From Cercospora beticola (lineage: Eukaryota > Ascomycota > Dothideomycetes > Mycosphaerellales > Mycosphaerellaceae): 64,000 nt of DNA. This document shows, one piece after another, positions 43,720 through 55,793 of this stretch (position 1 is its first letter; each line of letters begins with the position of its first letter). Made by a program: the position numbers and the translations under genes. The stretch is taken from the NCBI RefSeq assembly GCF_033473495.1, contig NC_088941.1, positions 1,488,001-1,552,000 of the forward strand, given 5' to 3'. A model generated the notes under the pieces. The model made no database searches. It worked only from the letters and a program-made list of their open reading frames with translations, and was not told where the DNA came from.

Positions 43720-44893
43720 TCACGTATCGTCTTCATCCTTGATGATGGGCGTGATGGGAGAACCCGGGCTCATTGGCGAGAGAGGATGGCTGACACGCCC
43801 CGTGATTTCGACGTCGTCACCGACGCGCAACACGGCGCCGCTGGGTCCTGCGCATGCGTATTGACCAAACACGGGCTTATCTATGCAAAGTCAGCGTCAC
43901 ATTCACACAACTGCGGATAAATTTGTGTTTCATCGCAGCTTACGTGGGAAAAGCTCGTTCACTCTGCGGTCTTTTGCGAGTAGCCCGTATAGTTGTCGAT
44001 TCGTAGTGATCATGCTGCCTTTGGTCAAGTCGGCGTTCAGACTCAAACAGCGTACAGTTCGGAATAGACAGCGAACAGACACCTCTTGCGCCCGATCAAT
44101 TTTAGATCTGATTGTTAGCAGATCCCAGCGGTCCTCGTCGTAAGGCGGCACCTCGTTCCCCACATCGACGTGAATGTTCGGCCGGAATCGTACGATCAGG
44201 TCTTCGCCTCGCGCCGAGGGTGGCAATCTCTGTCTTGCGTCTTCTTCTGACGCACTTGAAGTGATGAGCAGTGGTGCTGCATCCGCGAAACGCACTCTCT
44301 GTGGTTGTAGCTTGTCGTTGACAGCGATGGACAGCGCTCGGTATTTGTGCTTGGGCATGAAAACAGCTCCGGGAATCTCACGTTGGCCATTTCCACCTAT
44401 GTAGAGTAGTTTCACTTGCTTTCCAAGGTGATGTGAGAAGTACTGTGACACTTCGTCTCCCATGTCAATGCCTTGCGCCTTGGTGCCAAAAATGCTCACT
44501 TGGAATACTTCCGAGTTGAACAAGCTGACGGGAGACGGCGTGAGCGGAATAGTGATGGCTGATCTCTCCTCAGCATGAATGTGCGTGATGGTGAGCTTTG
44601 ACCAGGCCTTATCGATCATGGTATGGAATAAGCCCAGCTCGAAGTGGTTCTTGATGGTTATGTGCTCTGCCAGTCCCTTGGTCTCCTCGGTGGGTGGCTT
44701 GACGAGAACATACTGGCGATCGAAGCGTAGCCCTTCATTTGTGATTTCTGCGGCATTCACTTCGACGGGCCGCAACGACTTGACTGGGTATATGAAAATC
44801 TATGTGATGCTTGTCAGTCTACCAAGCACGACGCTGACGAAGCACGGTCAGCCAGTGGTGTTGGAGAAGCATACGTACGCGTTTGATCTTCAT
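43720..44893 (-). CDS. MOSC domain protein with N-terminal MOSC beta-barrel (mARC/YcbX-like), 343 aa
   Basis: Three exons, 44879-44893, 43944-44799 and 43720-43880, in phase. The first exon is 15 nt (MKIKR) and the second opens with IFIYPVKSLRPVEV, the classic MOSC_N start. FDRQYVLV, GDEVSQYFSHHLGK, DAAPLLITS and RFRPNIHVD follow, and the last exon gives KPVFGQYACAGPSG and LRVGDDVEITGRV. The FRPNI stretch and a downstream Cys (VSVRCLFRTVRCLS) fit the molybdenum-cofactor-binding sulfurtransferase/reductase fold. mARC-type enzymes reduce N-hydroxylated compounds. Which Cys is the ligand cannot be settled here. Divergent from the Zn2Cys6 gene over 464 bp. Confidence 0.9.
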
Positions 44894-45357
44894 GGCTGTT
44901 ATTGCTGCATGGCCCTGTTTCGTGGTGGCTGGGAAGAGAGGAGGACCCAGCGGTGGTTCATGAAACGTCGGCGACAGAAGAGTAAGTCTGGATCGCCGCG
45001 TCGCCGTCCATGCAGAGAGAGTGGCTCGCGTGGGTGTTGCGATGACGGAAGTCAGCAAGCTTTCGGTCCAGAACGACCGTCACGCCGCTCTTGGCGCAGC
45101 TTTCGTCGTCTAACGCTCTTCGGTCTAGCCACGGCGATGCGTGCTGCATACAAGCTGCATCTGAATCAGCACTTGAAAGCTCTCACGCCATTCGACACTT
45201 CCCGTCCATGGATCTCTTGCCGACGCAATTGAGCTGAATGCCCCCAACAGCGGCGCGGCGGTGTGCGAAAGGACCTCAGACGGTATACTTGCTGCTGAAC
45301 CCTCCATGAGTGGCTTTTCGGGCACTTTGAGATTGCTTTGGGCGATCAACGCTGGAA
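44894..45357. promoter_or_regulatory. Divergent promoter, MOSC gene / Zn2Cys6 regulator
   Basis: 464 bp between divergent starts, a layout compatible with co-regulation. No specific operator was identified. Confidence 0.4.
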
Positions 45358-47667
45358 ATGGCCCAAGAACCCTCTGAACGGGCCTGCGATAGGTGCAGAG
45401 AACGACGCGTAAAGGTCAGAAGTCTTCGGATGAGCCAGGAGCTTGTACATGCTCGCTGGGAAGCCTCCGCTTACACCTTCTGGTAGTGCGACAAAACGCA
45501 ACCGACATGTCTGCGATGTGAGAAGCTGGGCAAGCCATGCCCAGGCTACGACAAGAAACGCAAGTTCGTTGATGAGGGCGTGACGCTGCGAAAGAAGTAC
45601 CAAAGCTCGGGCGACCGGCCTCCAGGCGACGACAAGGTTATTTCATCTCCAGTGAGCATGGATCTCGCACGTCAAATCACCGCGCTGCGCTGACACTTCC
45701 TCAGCACCCCAATTCTGCAGTTGCCCAGGCAAGTAGTAATGGCGATCATGCGCAGTTCAGCACAGGGTCGCCGGCCATAGCAGTGCCAAACAACCTACCT
45801 GGAGCGCTCGGGACACCAGGAAAGACTGAAGCTTCGCCTGCACTTCCTACGTTTGGCACACCGAGCCATGCCATACTCGCACAGCGCACTGGGCCTGGCG
45901 GCACAGTTCTCCCAAACGTAGCAGCGCCGCATGTTGAGCCCGCAGACGCAATGCTCCTTTCAGAGCCGCCTATGCAGGTGGCTTTCACGACTGACGATGC
46001 AATGCTAGACGAATTATGGAAAAACGAGCATTTCGACCCCCAGTTCTTCGACTTGCAGCCAGACGCATACTACTCTGCTGCTGGCAATACCTGCGGGTTC
46101 TTGCCCAACATACCTGAAATTGTGGATGAGGTCGATCAGAGTGACATTCTGCTGAGCAATTCAGCTTCTGGAACACCACTCTCAACTGGAATATTTTCCG
46201 GATCATTCTCAGATAGTAATCTATGGGCGCCCGAATCGCAACTGAACACGAGCGCTCTAATCACTAGCGAGCGAGATCACGAAATGGCCTATCTGATAAG
46301 ACACTTTACGGAGGCGATAGGTCCCTGGTCAGTGTACAACTCACCATGTCGAGGGTGTTTACTAACGAGTGATCAGGATGGATCTTTTTGATAGAGACAA
46401 ACATTTTACGCATCTAGTACCGCTCAAAGCTCTCAGAGATGCCCTATTACGTAACGCCATAGCCGCAGTTGCAGCGAAGCAGCTGGGTCGTGTCAAAGGC
46501 CAGAAGCCCTTTACAGGCCGACAGTCGCAGAAACCTTCAGCTATGGAAGTCCTCGATGATGGAACAACGGAAGTGGACTGGTTTTACAAGGCCGCAAACT
46601 ATTACGACAAAGCAATCGCATTCTCACGTCAATATTTACAAGCAGTATCTGGTGAGCTCAGTAATCCTCCGAGCCCCAATACACAGATGGCTGTCTCGTT
46701 GGCCAACTCCGATGACCTCTTGGTCGCAGTGTCCATCTTTTCGCTGTACGAGTCCCTGGACAATTTAGAAACTGGCTGGCTACAACATCTTGCGGGCCTG
46801 AAATCGTTACTTGGGGCAGTGAGCCCGACACAGCAGGTACAGAATCAAGTGGTGCCCTCACTGACAGTAGGACGACTGGCCTCATTTTGGAACTTTGCAA
46901 GAGCAGATTATCAAGCAGCTTATCTCAACAAGCAAACGACTCTTCTCAATACCGAGGACTTTGCATTATGGCATAGCTGTGGGCTGGAAATTCAACAAGA
47001 TGGCAGCCTATACAAGTCCACAGATTTCGTCAAGAACGATCCCACGCACAGCCGCGCATTGGCCGAGCTAGTAGCACACACACTTCTCTGGCTTGTGCTT
47101 CGAGTCATGAACTATCTCGCCAGTGATGAAAACTCGAGCGCTCGACAATCACAATGGGAGATGCTCACGCGCCAGCTAGACCACTGGTACGGCAACCTAC
47201 CAGACACTTTTCAACCCTGCGCCCACATACGACATCCCGCTTCAGGACGAACAATGCGCTCTCAACTCTTCGAAGCATTCTTCAGCATTGATGTATGCGC
47301 CGCCGCAATGCAATTATACCACTTCACTCGAATCCTGCTCCTCCTTCATCGCCCAATAACAACAGCGACCGAACGCAGCGCTTTCCGAAATCGTCTGAAA
47401 GCCTATAGAGAAGTCTCCACAGAAGCGATCAGACATGCGCATGAGATCATTGGTATCGCACTGGGGAGACCGCATCCTGCGATTCGAGTGGAGATGTTAC
47501 TACCGCTTTCCATTGCAGGAGCATGTTTAGAAGAGAACGACGAAAGGAAAGTCGTGCTCGAATTGCTGCGCGCTATTGAGCAAGACACGGGGCATTCGAC
47601 GGGCACGCGTTGTGAGGAACTGATGCAAGAATGGGGTTGGGCGCAAGAGCCCGAAGGGATAGCCTAG
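45358..47667 (+). CDS. Zn(II)2Cys6 fungal transcription factor, 711 aa
   Basis: Four exons, 45358-45414, 45487-45651, 45705-46327 and 46377-47667, give 712 codons. The binuclear zinc cluster is at residues 10-37: Cys10, 13, 20, 27, 30 and 37 with spacing 2-6-6-2-6. An intron lies exactly between Lys19 and Cys20. A basic linker (YDKKRKF) and a Ser/Pro-rich stretch follow. From about 280 the protein is helical and resembles the C-terminal fungal-specific region (YLIRHFTEAIGPWMDLFDRDKHF), typical of the DUF3468/Fungal_trans_2 type. It would bind CGG half-sites. Targets may include the adjacent MOSC and transporter genes, which is an inference from position only. Confidence 0.9.
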
Positions 47668-48415
47668 AGAGAAGGAAATCATGATTACTTAAACAAAATC
47701 ACAACTCGATACCACGACGAAAAGAACATAACGTCACCTCTTCGCACACTTCAAAACCGAGAACTCACCTCATGAAGTCCCACCCAACATTAATTCTCAA
47801 TACAGTAACCGCGTTCCATCATATCTCTCATCACAGTGCATCGTCAATCTGATTTTCTGCACATTCGTCATGCCCCTCCGCCACCGCGCTTGTCTCACAA
47901 TCATCTCCACCGGCCCCTCTCAATCGGCCGAGACCAACTTGAACAAGACTTTGCTACGCGAAGTCTCTTTTACATCACCGTCAACGAACACGAGTCTTGA
48001 CGCTCGTTCTGAGAATCTCATTTGTCGTGCAATTGCACGCACTAACGGAAGTTGTCAAATCGTCGAGTGAAACATTCCCCAGAACTCCACAGGATGTGGA
48101 AATGAGATGAAACTACCATACTACTACCCACTGTGGCGATCTGATCGCATGTGCGGTTGCTTTCGTGCGTACTTATTAAGTGAGAGTGGTGAATCGTGAC
48201 TTGCGTCAATTTGGCAGAAGTATTGTTCTTGGAGAGGGAAGCATTGTGAATGAAGTGAAGGATTATTCCAAGCAGGTAAGGCCAAGATTCATTCTCGCTT
48301 TTTTTCAAAAGATAAAAGTACACAACGCTATGGAGTACAAGACAGATGTCAACTATGGTGAGCCTGATGATGGTGAAGCCTGCGGACTATCCGGAAATTC
48401 TGCTTCAAGTTTCTC
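47668..48415. other. Convergent intergenic stretch
   Basis: 3' sides of the Zn2Cys6 gene (+) and CTR9 (-); no other feature supported. Confidence 0.4.
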
Positions 48416-51400
48416 CTAATCCCCACCATGATCAGAATCTCCCGCTGCAACAGCTTCACCATCGCCCGCTGCATCGTCGTCGTCCTCATCGTCGTCGTCG
48501 AGAACACGAGCAGGTTTCCTCCGTTGCGTGGATCGTGCAGCCGAAGGCTCGTCGTCTTCGTCTCCACCATCTGCCATAGTATCGTCTTCGACATCTGCAC
48601 GAGGCGTTCCTGCGTCGTCCGACTTGGGCTGTGTCGAACCGGGAGCTGCAAGTCCGCCATCGTCGTCTTCGTCTGAATCTTCCACAGTCTCGGCACTCTT
48701 GTACTTGGAGTTGCTCTTGACGGCTTGTCCTTTGCGTTCGAGTCTTCTCTTCTTCTTCTTTCGTGGTGCTTCGCCGTCACTGGCGGTAGCACTGGTAGCG
48801 CGTGAGCGATGGCGACTTCGTCTGCCTTCGTCCCCAGTCCCGTCGGCCACAACGTCAGCGTCAGTGTCGGTGTCGTCGCCCTTCTTCTTGCGTTTCTGTC
48901 GCTTCTCTTTGGGCTTCTTCTCTCGCTTCCTACGAGTCCCATCCTCGTCAGTGGTATACTGTGCCTCTTCCGCAATGCGTTCGTCATTCAGACGCTTTTC
49001 GATCAGTAAACGATCTTCTTCTTGGATGCGCTCACGCTCTTCACGCAATTTGCGCTTCTCCTCATCAGCCTTTTCTTGCGCGATGCGCTTCTCTTCCTCG
49101 CGCTTCCGAATCTCTTCTTCCCGGCGCTTGCGGGCCTCTTCAAGCCGCGTCGCATTCTTGCGCTCGTACTCAGCTTGTTTCTCGATCGCGGTGGCCAGCT
49201 GGCGCTTCATCGTGTTGCGACCCATGTTTGCACGCTGTTCAATGTCATGCCTTGGGAATGGTGGATTGGGTCCTTTTGCGATCGCGATGAATGACTCAAT
49301 TGCCTCATCCAAGCCTTGATTAGCAGCCTCCACGTCCACCAGCGTCTTGTTCGCTTCAGGCTGTGTGATCATTTGCTGAGCAATCTGTATCTGCACAAAT
49401 GCCACGTTGAATTTGAAGTTGATGTTTTCAGGTGACTGCTTCAGCGCCTGTTGCGAGTAGTCCAAGCTCATCTTGTAGTGTTCAAGATTCTTTTCAGCCC
49501 GACCACGCATTAGCCAGGCTCGCCCTAGACACGCCATGATGTGTGGGTCCTTTTCGCGCGATTTCACCAGTGCCAGTTCGTAGTTCTCAATAGAGCGACT
49601 GAATTGTTTGAGCTCGCAGAAGACGTGTCCGAGGTTGATGTGCACCGAGGCATCCTTCACGCTTTCTCTCACTTTGGCAAAAATCTGAATCGCGTTCGAG
49701 GTATCTTTACGGTCCTCAATTAAACCAATGCCAACGCCTTGCGCGGCGAAGGCATTCTTCGGGTCGAGGGTCAGAACCTTGTCGAAGAACTCGATGGCTC
49801 GGTGGTAGGTCTTGCTGCGGCGGTCCTTGTGTTGCTCCGTATCGCGAGGCATTTCTCTGGCAATGACGAGGTTCAGATTGCCCATGCCTGTCAGTGAGTA
49901 GATGTCATGCTTGTCGTATGTCATGAGCGTGTGCTTGTAATGTCGTTGTTCCTGATCTTCATTGATAGCCAGTGTGCGCTTTTTCGTGCGATTTAGGTGC
50001 CATCCGTACAAAGCTCGCACCTGCAAGTTTCCTGGATCGGCGTCAAGGAGCTGTTTGATCGCCTCTGCGCCCTTCGTCGGGTCGGATCGCAGCTGAAGGC
50101 ACGCCATACGGATGTTAGCATCAATGTAATCAGGATGGCGATCCAGCAAGCTCTTGTAGATCTTTTCGGCCTCATCCTCTATGCCCTCTGCTTCGTACAC
50201 CCGGCCGAGGTTGTAACTGATTGTCGAAACAAGGGCGTCAGTATCCACCGTTTCGTCCTTGTTGCTAATCGATACACTAGATCGTAAAGCAGCCTGGAAG
50301 TTCTCGCGTGCTTGTGCATATCGTTCTGCTTGGAAATGGAAGCAGCCAATGTTGTTCAGCAACTGTGGACTCAGCATCTCACGTTTTGCAGCCGCGATTG
50401 CGATTTCGTCTTCAAGACCTTCGGGGAGATCGTTGTCGCTAATTTCCTCGATCTCGAGCTGTTCAACATGCTGCAAGCACGCCAATGCTTTGTCAGGAGA
50501 ATCAAGCTCATACAGACGGGCTAGGTTCAAGAGCACGGCCGAGTCTGGGGAGATCTTCTTCTTAGAGTCCTTCCACGCGACACGCACTTGTTCTAGGAGT
50601 GCAATGGCTTTCTTCCTTGAATCGGCCAGTTCCTCTTTTAAGCCGGTAGCTTGCTTCGCAAAAACATCCTCGGCATGCAGTATACCAAGCAAGGTCATGG
50701 CTTCCACGCTCTTGTTAGTAGAAAGCATTTTCTCCAGTCGGAATTTGGCGCCGTCCAGATCGTTCATCAGCGTCTTGAGCTGAGCGGCGCCGAATTTGGC
50801 TGGCAGATAACCTCGATCATCACCCCCTCTGGCCTGGTCGGCCTTGCTGTAGTAGTCCTGGGCTTTTTGCAGATCACCATCGTAGTGCTCTTTTCGCGCC
50901 AGCAAGTACCAACCATCGCTAGCAACCGCATTGACGTCGGTGTGCTCGATGGAGCGACGTGCAAGGCGCTCAACGTTCGCCCAGTTGCGTCGAAGAAGAA
51001 AATACCCACCGAATGTGGCACATGTCAGCGCATGCATGTCGTCGAGCTTGAAGGCAGTCTGTGTATATGTGGTCATTGCCCTCTTGTAGGTATCCACAAA
51101 GGCCGGATCGGCGGAGTTGTATTGGCTGCACTGATCGAGATGATAGACTCCCAATAGGATGTTGGCAATCGTTGACCTCGGATTGAGCTCCAACGCACGC
51201 TCCCATGCCTCTTTTGCGTTCTCCTTGTGCCCTAGCTGCCATAGACAAGCGCCAATGCCAATGCGAGGATCTGGGTCGATCATGTCCGGTGCGCGCTCCA
51301 ACACCTGCTGGTAAAGAATGTACGCCTGATCAAACTTGTTCATCGAGAATTGTGCCTTCGCTTTTCCCATAACAGCAAGCAAGTTTTTCTGGCCAGAGGT

Positions 51401-52024
51401 TCGGTAGGCATCGTCGAAGCATTTTGATGCCTGCTTCAAGGTGTCTGCGCGATCCGAGTGATCACCACCAGGCCCGAATTTCGGATTTTGTAAGGATGCC
51501 TTGAGCAATAACAGCGTCCCGCGGGCGAGAAACAGCGGTGGATACGAAGGACTGATACGCGACGCATCATTAAGGGTGCTGGTCGCCTGGGCCAACCAGT
51601 TCTCCTTGATGCGCTCATCGGCCGAAGGCTGGGTTGGCTTCACTCGAGGAGCGCGGCGACATTGCCAGAGGTACACCCAGCACATGCACGTCAAAAGACT
51701 GAGTCGATCCTCATCCTTGCCAACGCGCAAAGCCTCCAGCCCTCGCTTGAGAATGTCAACGGCCATGTCCGGCTTTTTCTGTTTGACGTAGGCAAGCGCG
51801 ATAGTGATCCAATAGCTCTTCGCGACGCCTTCATTCTCCAGCAAATCGCACAACTCGCCGGTGTCGTCAAGGGCGTCGCTGAGGTCGACATTGACAGCTT
51901 CGTCGCCATCTTCGCCGCGCACAGGGATATCGATGACGGTGGGCACGTCGGAGAAGCGTTCGAAGAGAGGTGCGGAGGCATGGCCATTGACGCCATTCGT
52001 GTGGCCGTTCGTGACGGCCGCCAT
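48416..52024 (-). CDS. ctr9: CTR9, TPR subunit of the Paf1 transcription elongation complex, 1202 aa
   Basis: Single exon with ATG at 52024. After an N-terminal IDIPVRGEDGDEAVNVDL segment, tandem tetratricopeptide repeats occupy roughly residues 50-880, for example KPDMAVDILKRGLEAL, NPRSTIANILLGVYHLDQ, DKALACLQHVEQLE, FHFQAERYAQARENFQAAL and KNAFAAQGVGIGLIEDRKD. A long Lys/Glu/Arg coiled coil follows (about 950-1030). The tail is alternately basic (KRQKRKKK, RKKKKRRLERK) and acidic (DDEDDDDAAGDG). Size and order match fungal CTR9, the scaffold of Paf1C that couples Pol II to histone modification. It shares a 477-bp divergent promoter with SEC8. Confidence 0.96.
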   Translation of the reverse strand: MAAVTNGHTNGVNGHASAPLFERFSDVPTVIDIPVRGEDGDEAVNVDLSDALDDTGELCDLLENEGVAKSYWITIALAYVKQKKPDMAVDILKRGLEALRVGKDEDRLSLLTCMCWVYLWQCRRAPRVKPTQPSADERIKENWLAQATSTLNDASRISPSYPPLFLARGTLLLLKASLQNPKFGPGGDHSDRADTLKQASKCFDDAYRTSGQKNLLAVMGKAKAQFSMNKFDQAYILYQQVLERAPDMIDPDPRIGIGACLWQLGHKENAKEAWERALELNPRSTIANILLGVYHLDQCSQYNSADPAFVDTYKRAMTTYTQTAFKLDDMHALTCATFGGYFLLRRNWANVERLARRSIEHTDVNAVASDGWYLLARKEHYDGDLQKAQDYYSKADQARGGDDRGYLPAKFGAAQLKTLMNDLDGAKFRLEKMLSTNKSVEAMTLLGILHAEDVFAKQATGLKEELADSRKKAIALLEQVRVAWKDSKKKISPDSAVLLNLARLYELDSPDKALACLQHVEQLEIEEISDNDLPEGLEDEIAIAAAKREMLSPQLLNNIGCFHFQAERYAQARENFQAALRSSVSISNKDETVDTDALVSTISYNLGRVYEAEGIEDEAEKIYKSLLDRHPDYIDANIRMACLQLRSDPTKGAEAIKQLLDADPGNLQVRALYGWHLNRTKKRTLAINEDQEQRHYKHTLMTYDKHDIYSLTGMGNLNLVIAREMPRDTEQHKDRRSKTYHRAIEFFDKVLTLDPKNAFAAQGVGIGLIEDRKDTSNAIQIFAKVRESVKDASVHINLGHVFCELKQFSRSIENYELALVKSREKDPHIMACLGRAWLMRGRAEKNLEHYKMSLDYSQQALKQSPENINFKFNVAFVQIQIAQQMITQPEANKTLVDVEAANQGLDEAIESFIAIAKGPNPPFPRHDIEQRANMGRNTMKRQLATAIEKQAEYERKNATRLEEARKRREEEIRKREEEKRIAQEKADEEKRKLREERERIQEEDRLLIEKRLNDERIAEEAQYTTDEDGTRRKREKKPKEKRQKRKKKGDDTDTDADVVADGTGDEGRRSRHRSRATSATASDGEAPRKKKKRRLERKGQAVKSNSKYKSAETVEDSDEDDDGGLAAPGSTQPKSDDAGTPRADVEDDTMADGGDEDDEPSAARSTQRRKPARVLDDDDEDDDDAAGDGEAVAAGDSDHGGD

Positions 52025-52501
52025 GGCGAGGTCGGCAAAAAGTTGAGGAAGCGCAAAGCTCCCTCTATGTCACTGCTGAGCTTTGCTGACCTTCTACCGC
52101 ATGTCGGCTTGGCGCGGAGTCGTCTGTCACAGGGAGACGAGACTGTTTGAAGGCGATCGGAGTTGTGGCGACGGCGATGATGATGGGCGGGTGAGGTCGT
52201 TCGATGTGAAGTTGCGAACGCGAACAAAGGTCGCGTTTTGGCTTCGAGACGAAGTTCGGCTGCATGAGGCTCTTTCGGGAGCTGCCGCCTGCCACATGCA
52301 CGAACGGGCGCAACCTTGCAGGACGCGGAGGAGGAGGATGAAGCGCGCTCGTCAGTAGAACGGCAACAGCATAGGCAGAGCATTCGTAGTGGTATTTCGC
52401 AATTACAGGACACTTATCAACATTGATACGCAACCGACACGATGACGAGATAGCACCCATATTGATCCCCCGCCAGCCAGGACTCGAGGCGGTCCAGCAA
52501 C
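52025..52501. promoter_or_regulatory. Divergent promoter, CTR9 / SEC8
   Basis: 477 bp between the two divergent starts of housekeeping genes; no specific motif claimed. Confidence 0.45.
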
Positions 52502-55500
52502 ATGTCCTCCCATCGCAATGGCTACCTGAATGGCGGCGATGGGCCATTGCACCGCTTCCACTTCGAGGACAGCAGCAGAGAGACTAGCGACGCTGAACGG
52601 AGTAGATCGAGGGGTACGCCAGCCCCGCGGGGATACCAGGCGGGCGCATCTGCCAGAGGACAGCAGCCTGCGAGCCGGTTCGATCGCAGTCAAGGACGGA
52701 GTCGCGAGGATCCATACGGCTACAGCCAGCAGAGTCAGAGCCGCAGCAGAAGTCGAGTGAATGCGAATCGCTATGGACCTGCAAGTGGGCAGGTGGAAGG
52801 TGCGTATTCAACCTAGACTTTCCCTCGAACATGGGTGCGGACTGCCGCAATGTCGCCGACCACTTGCTGCCAATGCTCCATGTCATGCGCGAGTAGGAGC
52901 GCGTCGTTGCACCGCAATCATGGCTCTTGATATCGACGAAAGCCATTTGAGCCGACGATGGACTGCGCTGAACAGACCAACAGATATCCTCCGCTACATC
53001 GAGCAACAATGGGCCTTCATGGCCAACGACAGCTGTGTACCCGTCAAGGTCGCCCTACAATTAATGGACAACTCGTCACTGGGTCTCGCCGACCAGTATC
53101 AGCAATTCGGAGAAGCGCACACCCAGCTGCAGAATGCACTCAAAGTCATTGTCAATGAGCACCACCAAGGCTTCAACAGTAGTATTGGTACTTTCCACAA
53201 AATCCAGGCGGCGATACACACCTCTCAACAGCGAGTGCGGACATTGCGAGCGGGATTGGTACAAGCAAAAGGTAGTCTGGCGACGGGCAGGCCGGAACTG
53301 AAGGCATTTGCACAAAGCAGTCAGAGCTATGATCAGATGTTACAGGTCTTGGGGACGATAGAACAACTCCAGCAGGTGCCAGAGAAGCTCGAAGCGCAGA
53401 TTTCCGAGAAACGCTTTTTAGGTGCCGTCGATATACTGCAAGATGCGCTCAAAATGATGCGCAAGCCAGAAATGGAGGAGATTGGTGCGCTGAGTGATTT
53501 GAAGGTATATCTGAGCAACCAGGAACATTCGTTAACAGATATCCTCATTGAGGAGCTGCACAACCATTTGTATCTGAAGAGCCCGTATTGTGAAGAGCGT
53601 TGGAAAGCACACACCCGGCGGGACACAACCAGCACCGCACTCGACGATGGCGAGCGGGCCATGTTCGAGTTCCTCGAGAACTTTGACGCTTCCAAACCGA
53701 TGCTGGAGGATACGACCAGAAACCCAGAAGCAGATACGTTCGCATACATCCAATTAATCGTCGAGTCGCTCAACCGCATGAACAGGCTGGAAAATGCAGT
53801 TGATGCAATCGAGCATCGACTTCCGGTGGAGCTGTTCACTGTCGTCGAACGATCACATATGGAAGTCGAGCAACGACATCCGTCTGTCACACGAAATGCG
53901 ACAAAAGGACAGACCGGAAAAGCAGGAATCACATGGGGAGCAGACGGGGAGCGTAAGGAGACACTCGAAGATCTGCTCACAACTTTGTTCGCCAAATACG
54001 AAGCCATCGCAGAAGGGCATCGCGTTCTTTATGACGTGACTGCAGCCATTATCAAACGCGATGATCACGACGAATCGACCGGTTTGAATCGAAGCTTCCG
54101 TGAACTGTGGAAACTATTGCAAAGCGAGATAAGGTCTCTTCTGCATGACCACCTGGCAACGAATGGCAATCTCGAACAAAGGATGCGGCAAGAGAACGAC
54201 CCTAATACGAACATTTTCAAGCCTCAGCCTCGTGACAAAACTCGCAGGCTCTTCAAGCTCACGGACACCGACAGCAAGTCGCCCGAGCTCGCGACAGAGC
54301 GCGAGGATCTTGAGGCTATACTTAAACAATCAGTTCCTGGACTGGTTGGTAGTAATGCACAAAATGCCAAGCAGGATCGCGATACGGTCACAGACATCTC
54401 AGCGACCGGGCACAAGCTGCTGGTCGAACCTAGTGTGTTCAACATGGGCATTTTACTGAAGCCATCGCTAGACTTCCTGACACGGCTGCGAGATGTCGTG
54501 CCACCACATTCTGGTGTTGTGCCGAGCACATTGACGTCCTTTCTTGACGACTTCCTTATTAACGTCTTCTACCCACAATTGGACGAGACATTGCTGGACC
54601 TGTGCAGTCGCAGCATGACGGAGATTGATGCGTTCCAGGCAGATCCGAAATGGCAGACGCACGCACAGCGGCCAATATTCAGGGGTACTGCTCGCTTCTA
54701 CGAGCTCATCCAGGCCTTCTGTGTTATGCTAGACAGTCTTCCTCACGACCAGAGCTTCAGTCAGCTCATCATCACGCAAATGCGGTCATACTACGACAAA
54801 TGCTACCAGTGGTCTAAGAGTCTGCTACAGCGTGCCCTTGCCGAGAACGGCAATGCGAAGATGAGACTGGCCGCACACCTTGCCACGGATGGCGAGGTCA
54901 ACAAGGTCGTAATCGAGCTATCGAAGGGAGATGCTCGTGATCCGATCGTGCTCGCTGAGAAGGAGACAGCACTTCTCTTACGGCAGATCAAAAACACTCG
55001 TCTAGAAGAGGCAGACCTCATTGTCGACCGAAAGGCCATTGCAGCCCTCTGCACACTGCACACGAGCATGAAATGGCTTGCTGCGCAATGCAAACAGCTG
55101 CGTTATATTTCACCTCGTGCGATTGACACATCCAGCATGCAAGCTCATGACCGCAGGCGCTGGACACAAATCGCTCACGTTGGGTCGGCGCCCGCTGGTC
55201 CTTACCTGCCTCTGGACCAGCAGACCGCGGCAGGTTTTGATGCAGTCATTGCATCTTTCACTGAACTGTCATCACTCATATTGCGAACCCTACATGTCGA
55301 CCTTCGCCTGCACTTGCTGCATGGTATATACGCCGCGATGGACACAACGTATGCTCTCGGCCAACCATACAACGATCCCGATCCCGCCATTCTCAACCTC
55401 GCTGCAAGTTTGGGAACTTACGATACTGCCATCTCCACGAACTTGCTCGCTGCGCAGTACGATTTCTTGACTGCCAACCTGCACGTCCTCGCCAACAACG

Positions 55501-55793
55501 CCTTGGTCTCTCTCGTCGGGTGTATCCCTGCACTCGATGGGCACGGGCTAGACCGTATGGGTCTCAACATTCTCGTTCTGCAGCAGACGTTGAAGACAGC
55601 GATGCAGCAAGACGCGAGTCTGGACTTCGCCGCGAAATTCTATGGACTGTGCGAGCCCAAGGCCATCGTGGTGGAGTCGAAGAAGGGCGAATATGCGCCT
55701 GAGGATTTGAAAGCTTTGGCAAGGCTGGTGTGGGTCGAAGATCGCGATCGGGAGCAAGGTGCTTTAGACCAGGTTGTGGCTAGTATTGGATAA
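52502..55793 (+). CDS. sec8: Exocyst complex subunit SEC8, 1064 aa
   Basis: Two exons, 52502-52799 and 52897-55793, spliced from GTGCGT to AGTAG in phase 1. The first ~100 residues are a disordered Ser/Arg/Gln tail. From about 115 the Sec8 N-terminal region appears: WTALNRPTDILRYIEQQWAFM, LALQ-type coiled coil through NALKVIVNEHHQGFNSSIGT and FHKIQAAIHTSQQRVRTLR. The remainder is helical as expected of a CATCHR rod. Sec8 (EXOC4) tethers secretory vesicles to the plasma membrane at growing tips. The exon 1 start is the best ATG; an alternative internal ATG is in MALDIDESHL. Length is in the usual fungal range. Confidence 0.93.

Noticed and set aside
48528..49319. 263-codon Ser-rich plus-strand frame
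   Set aside because: Exact antisense of the Lys/Glu-rich coiled-coil and tail of CTR9.
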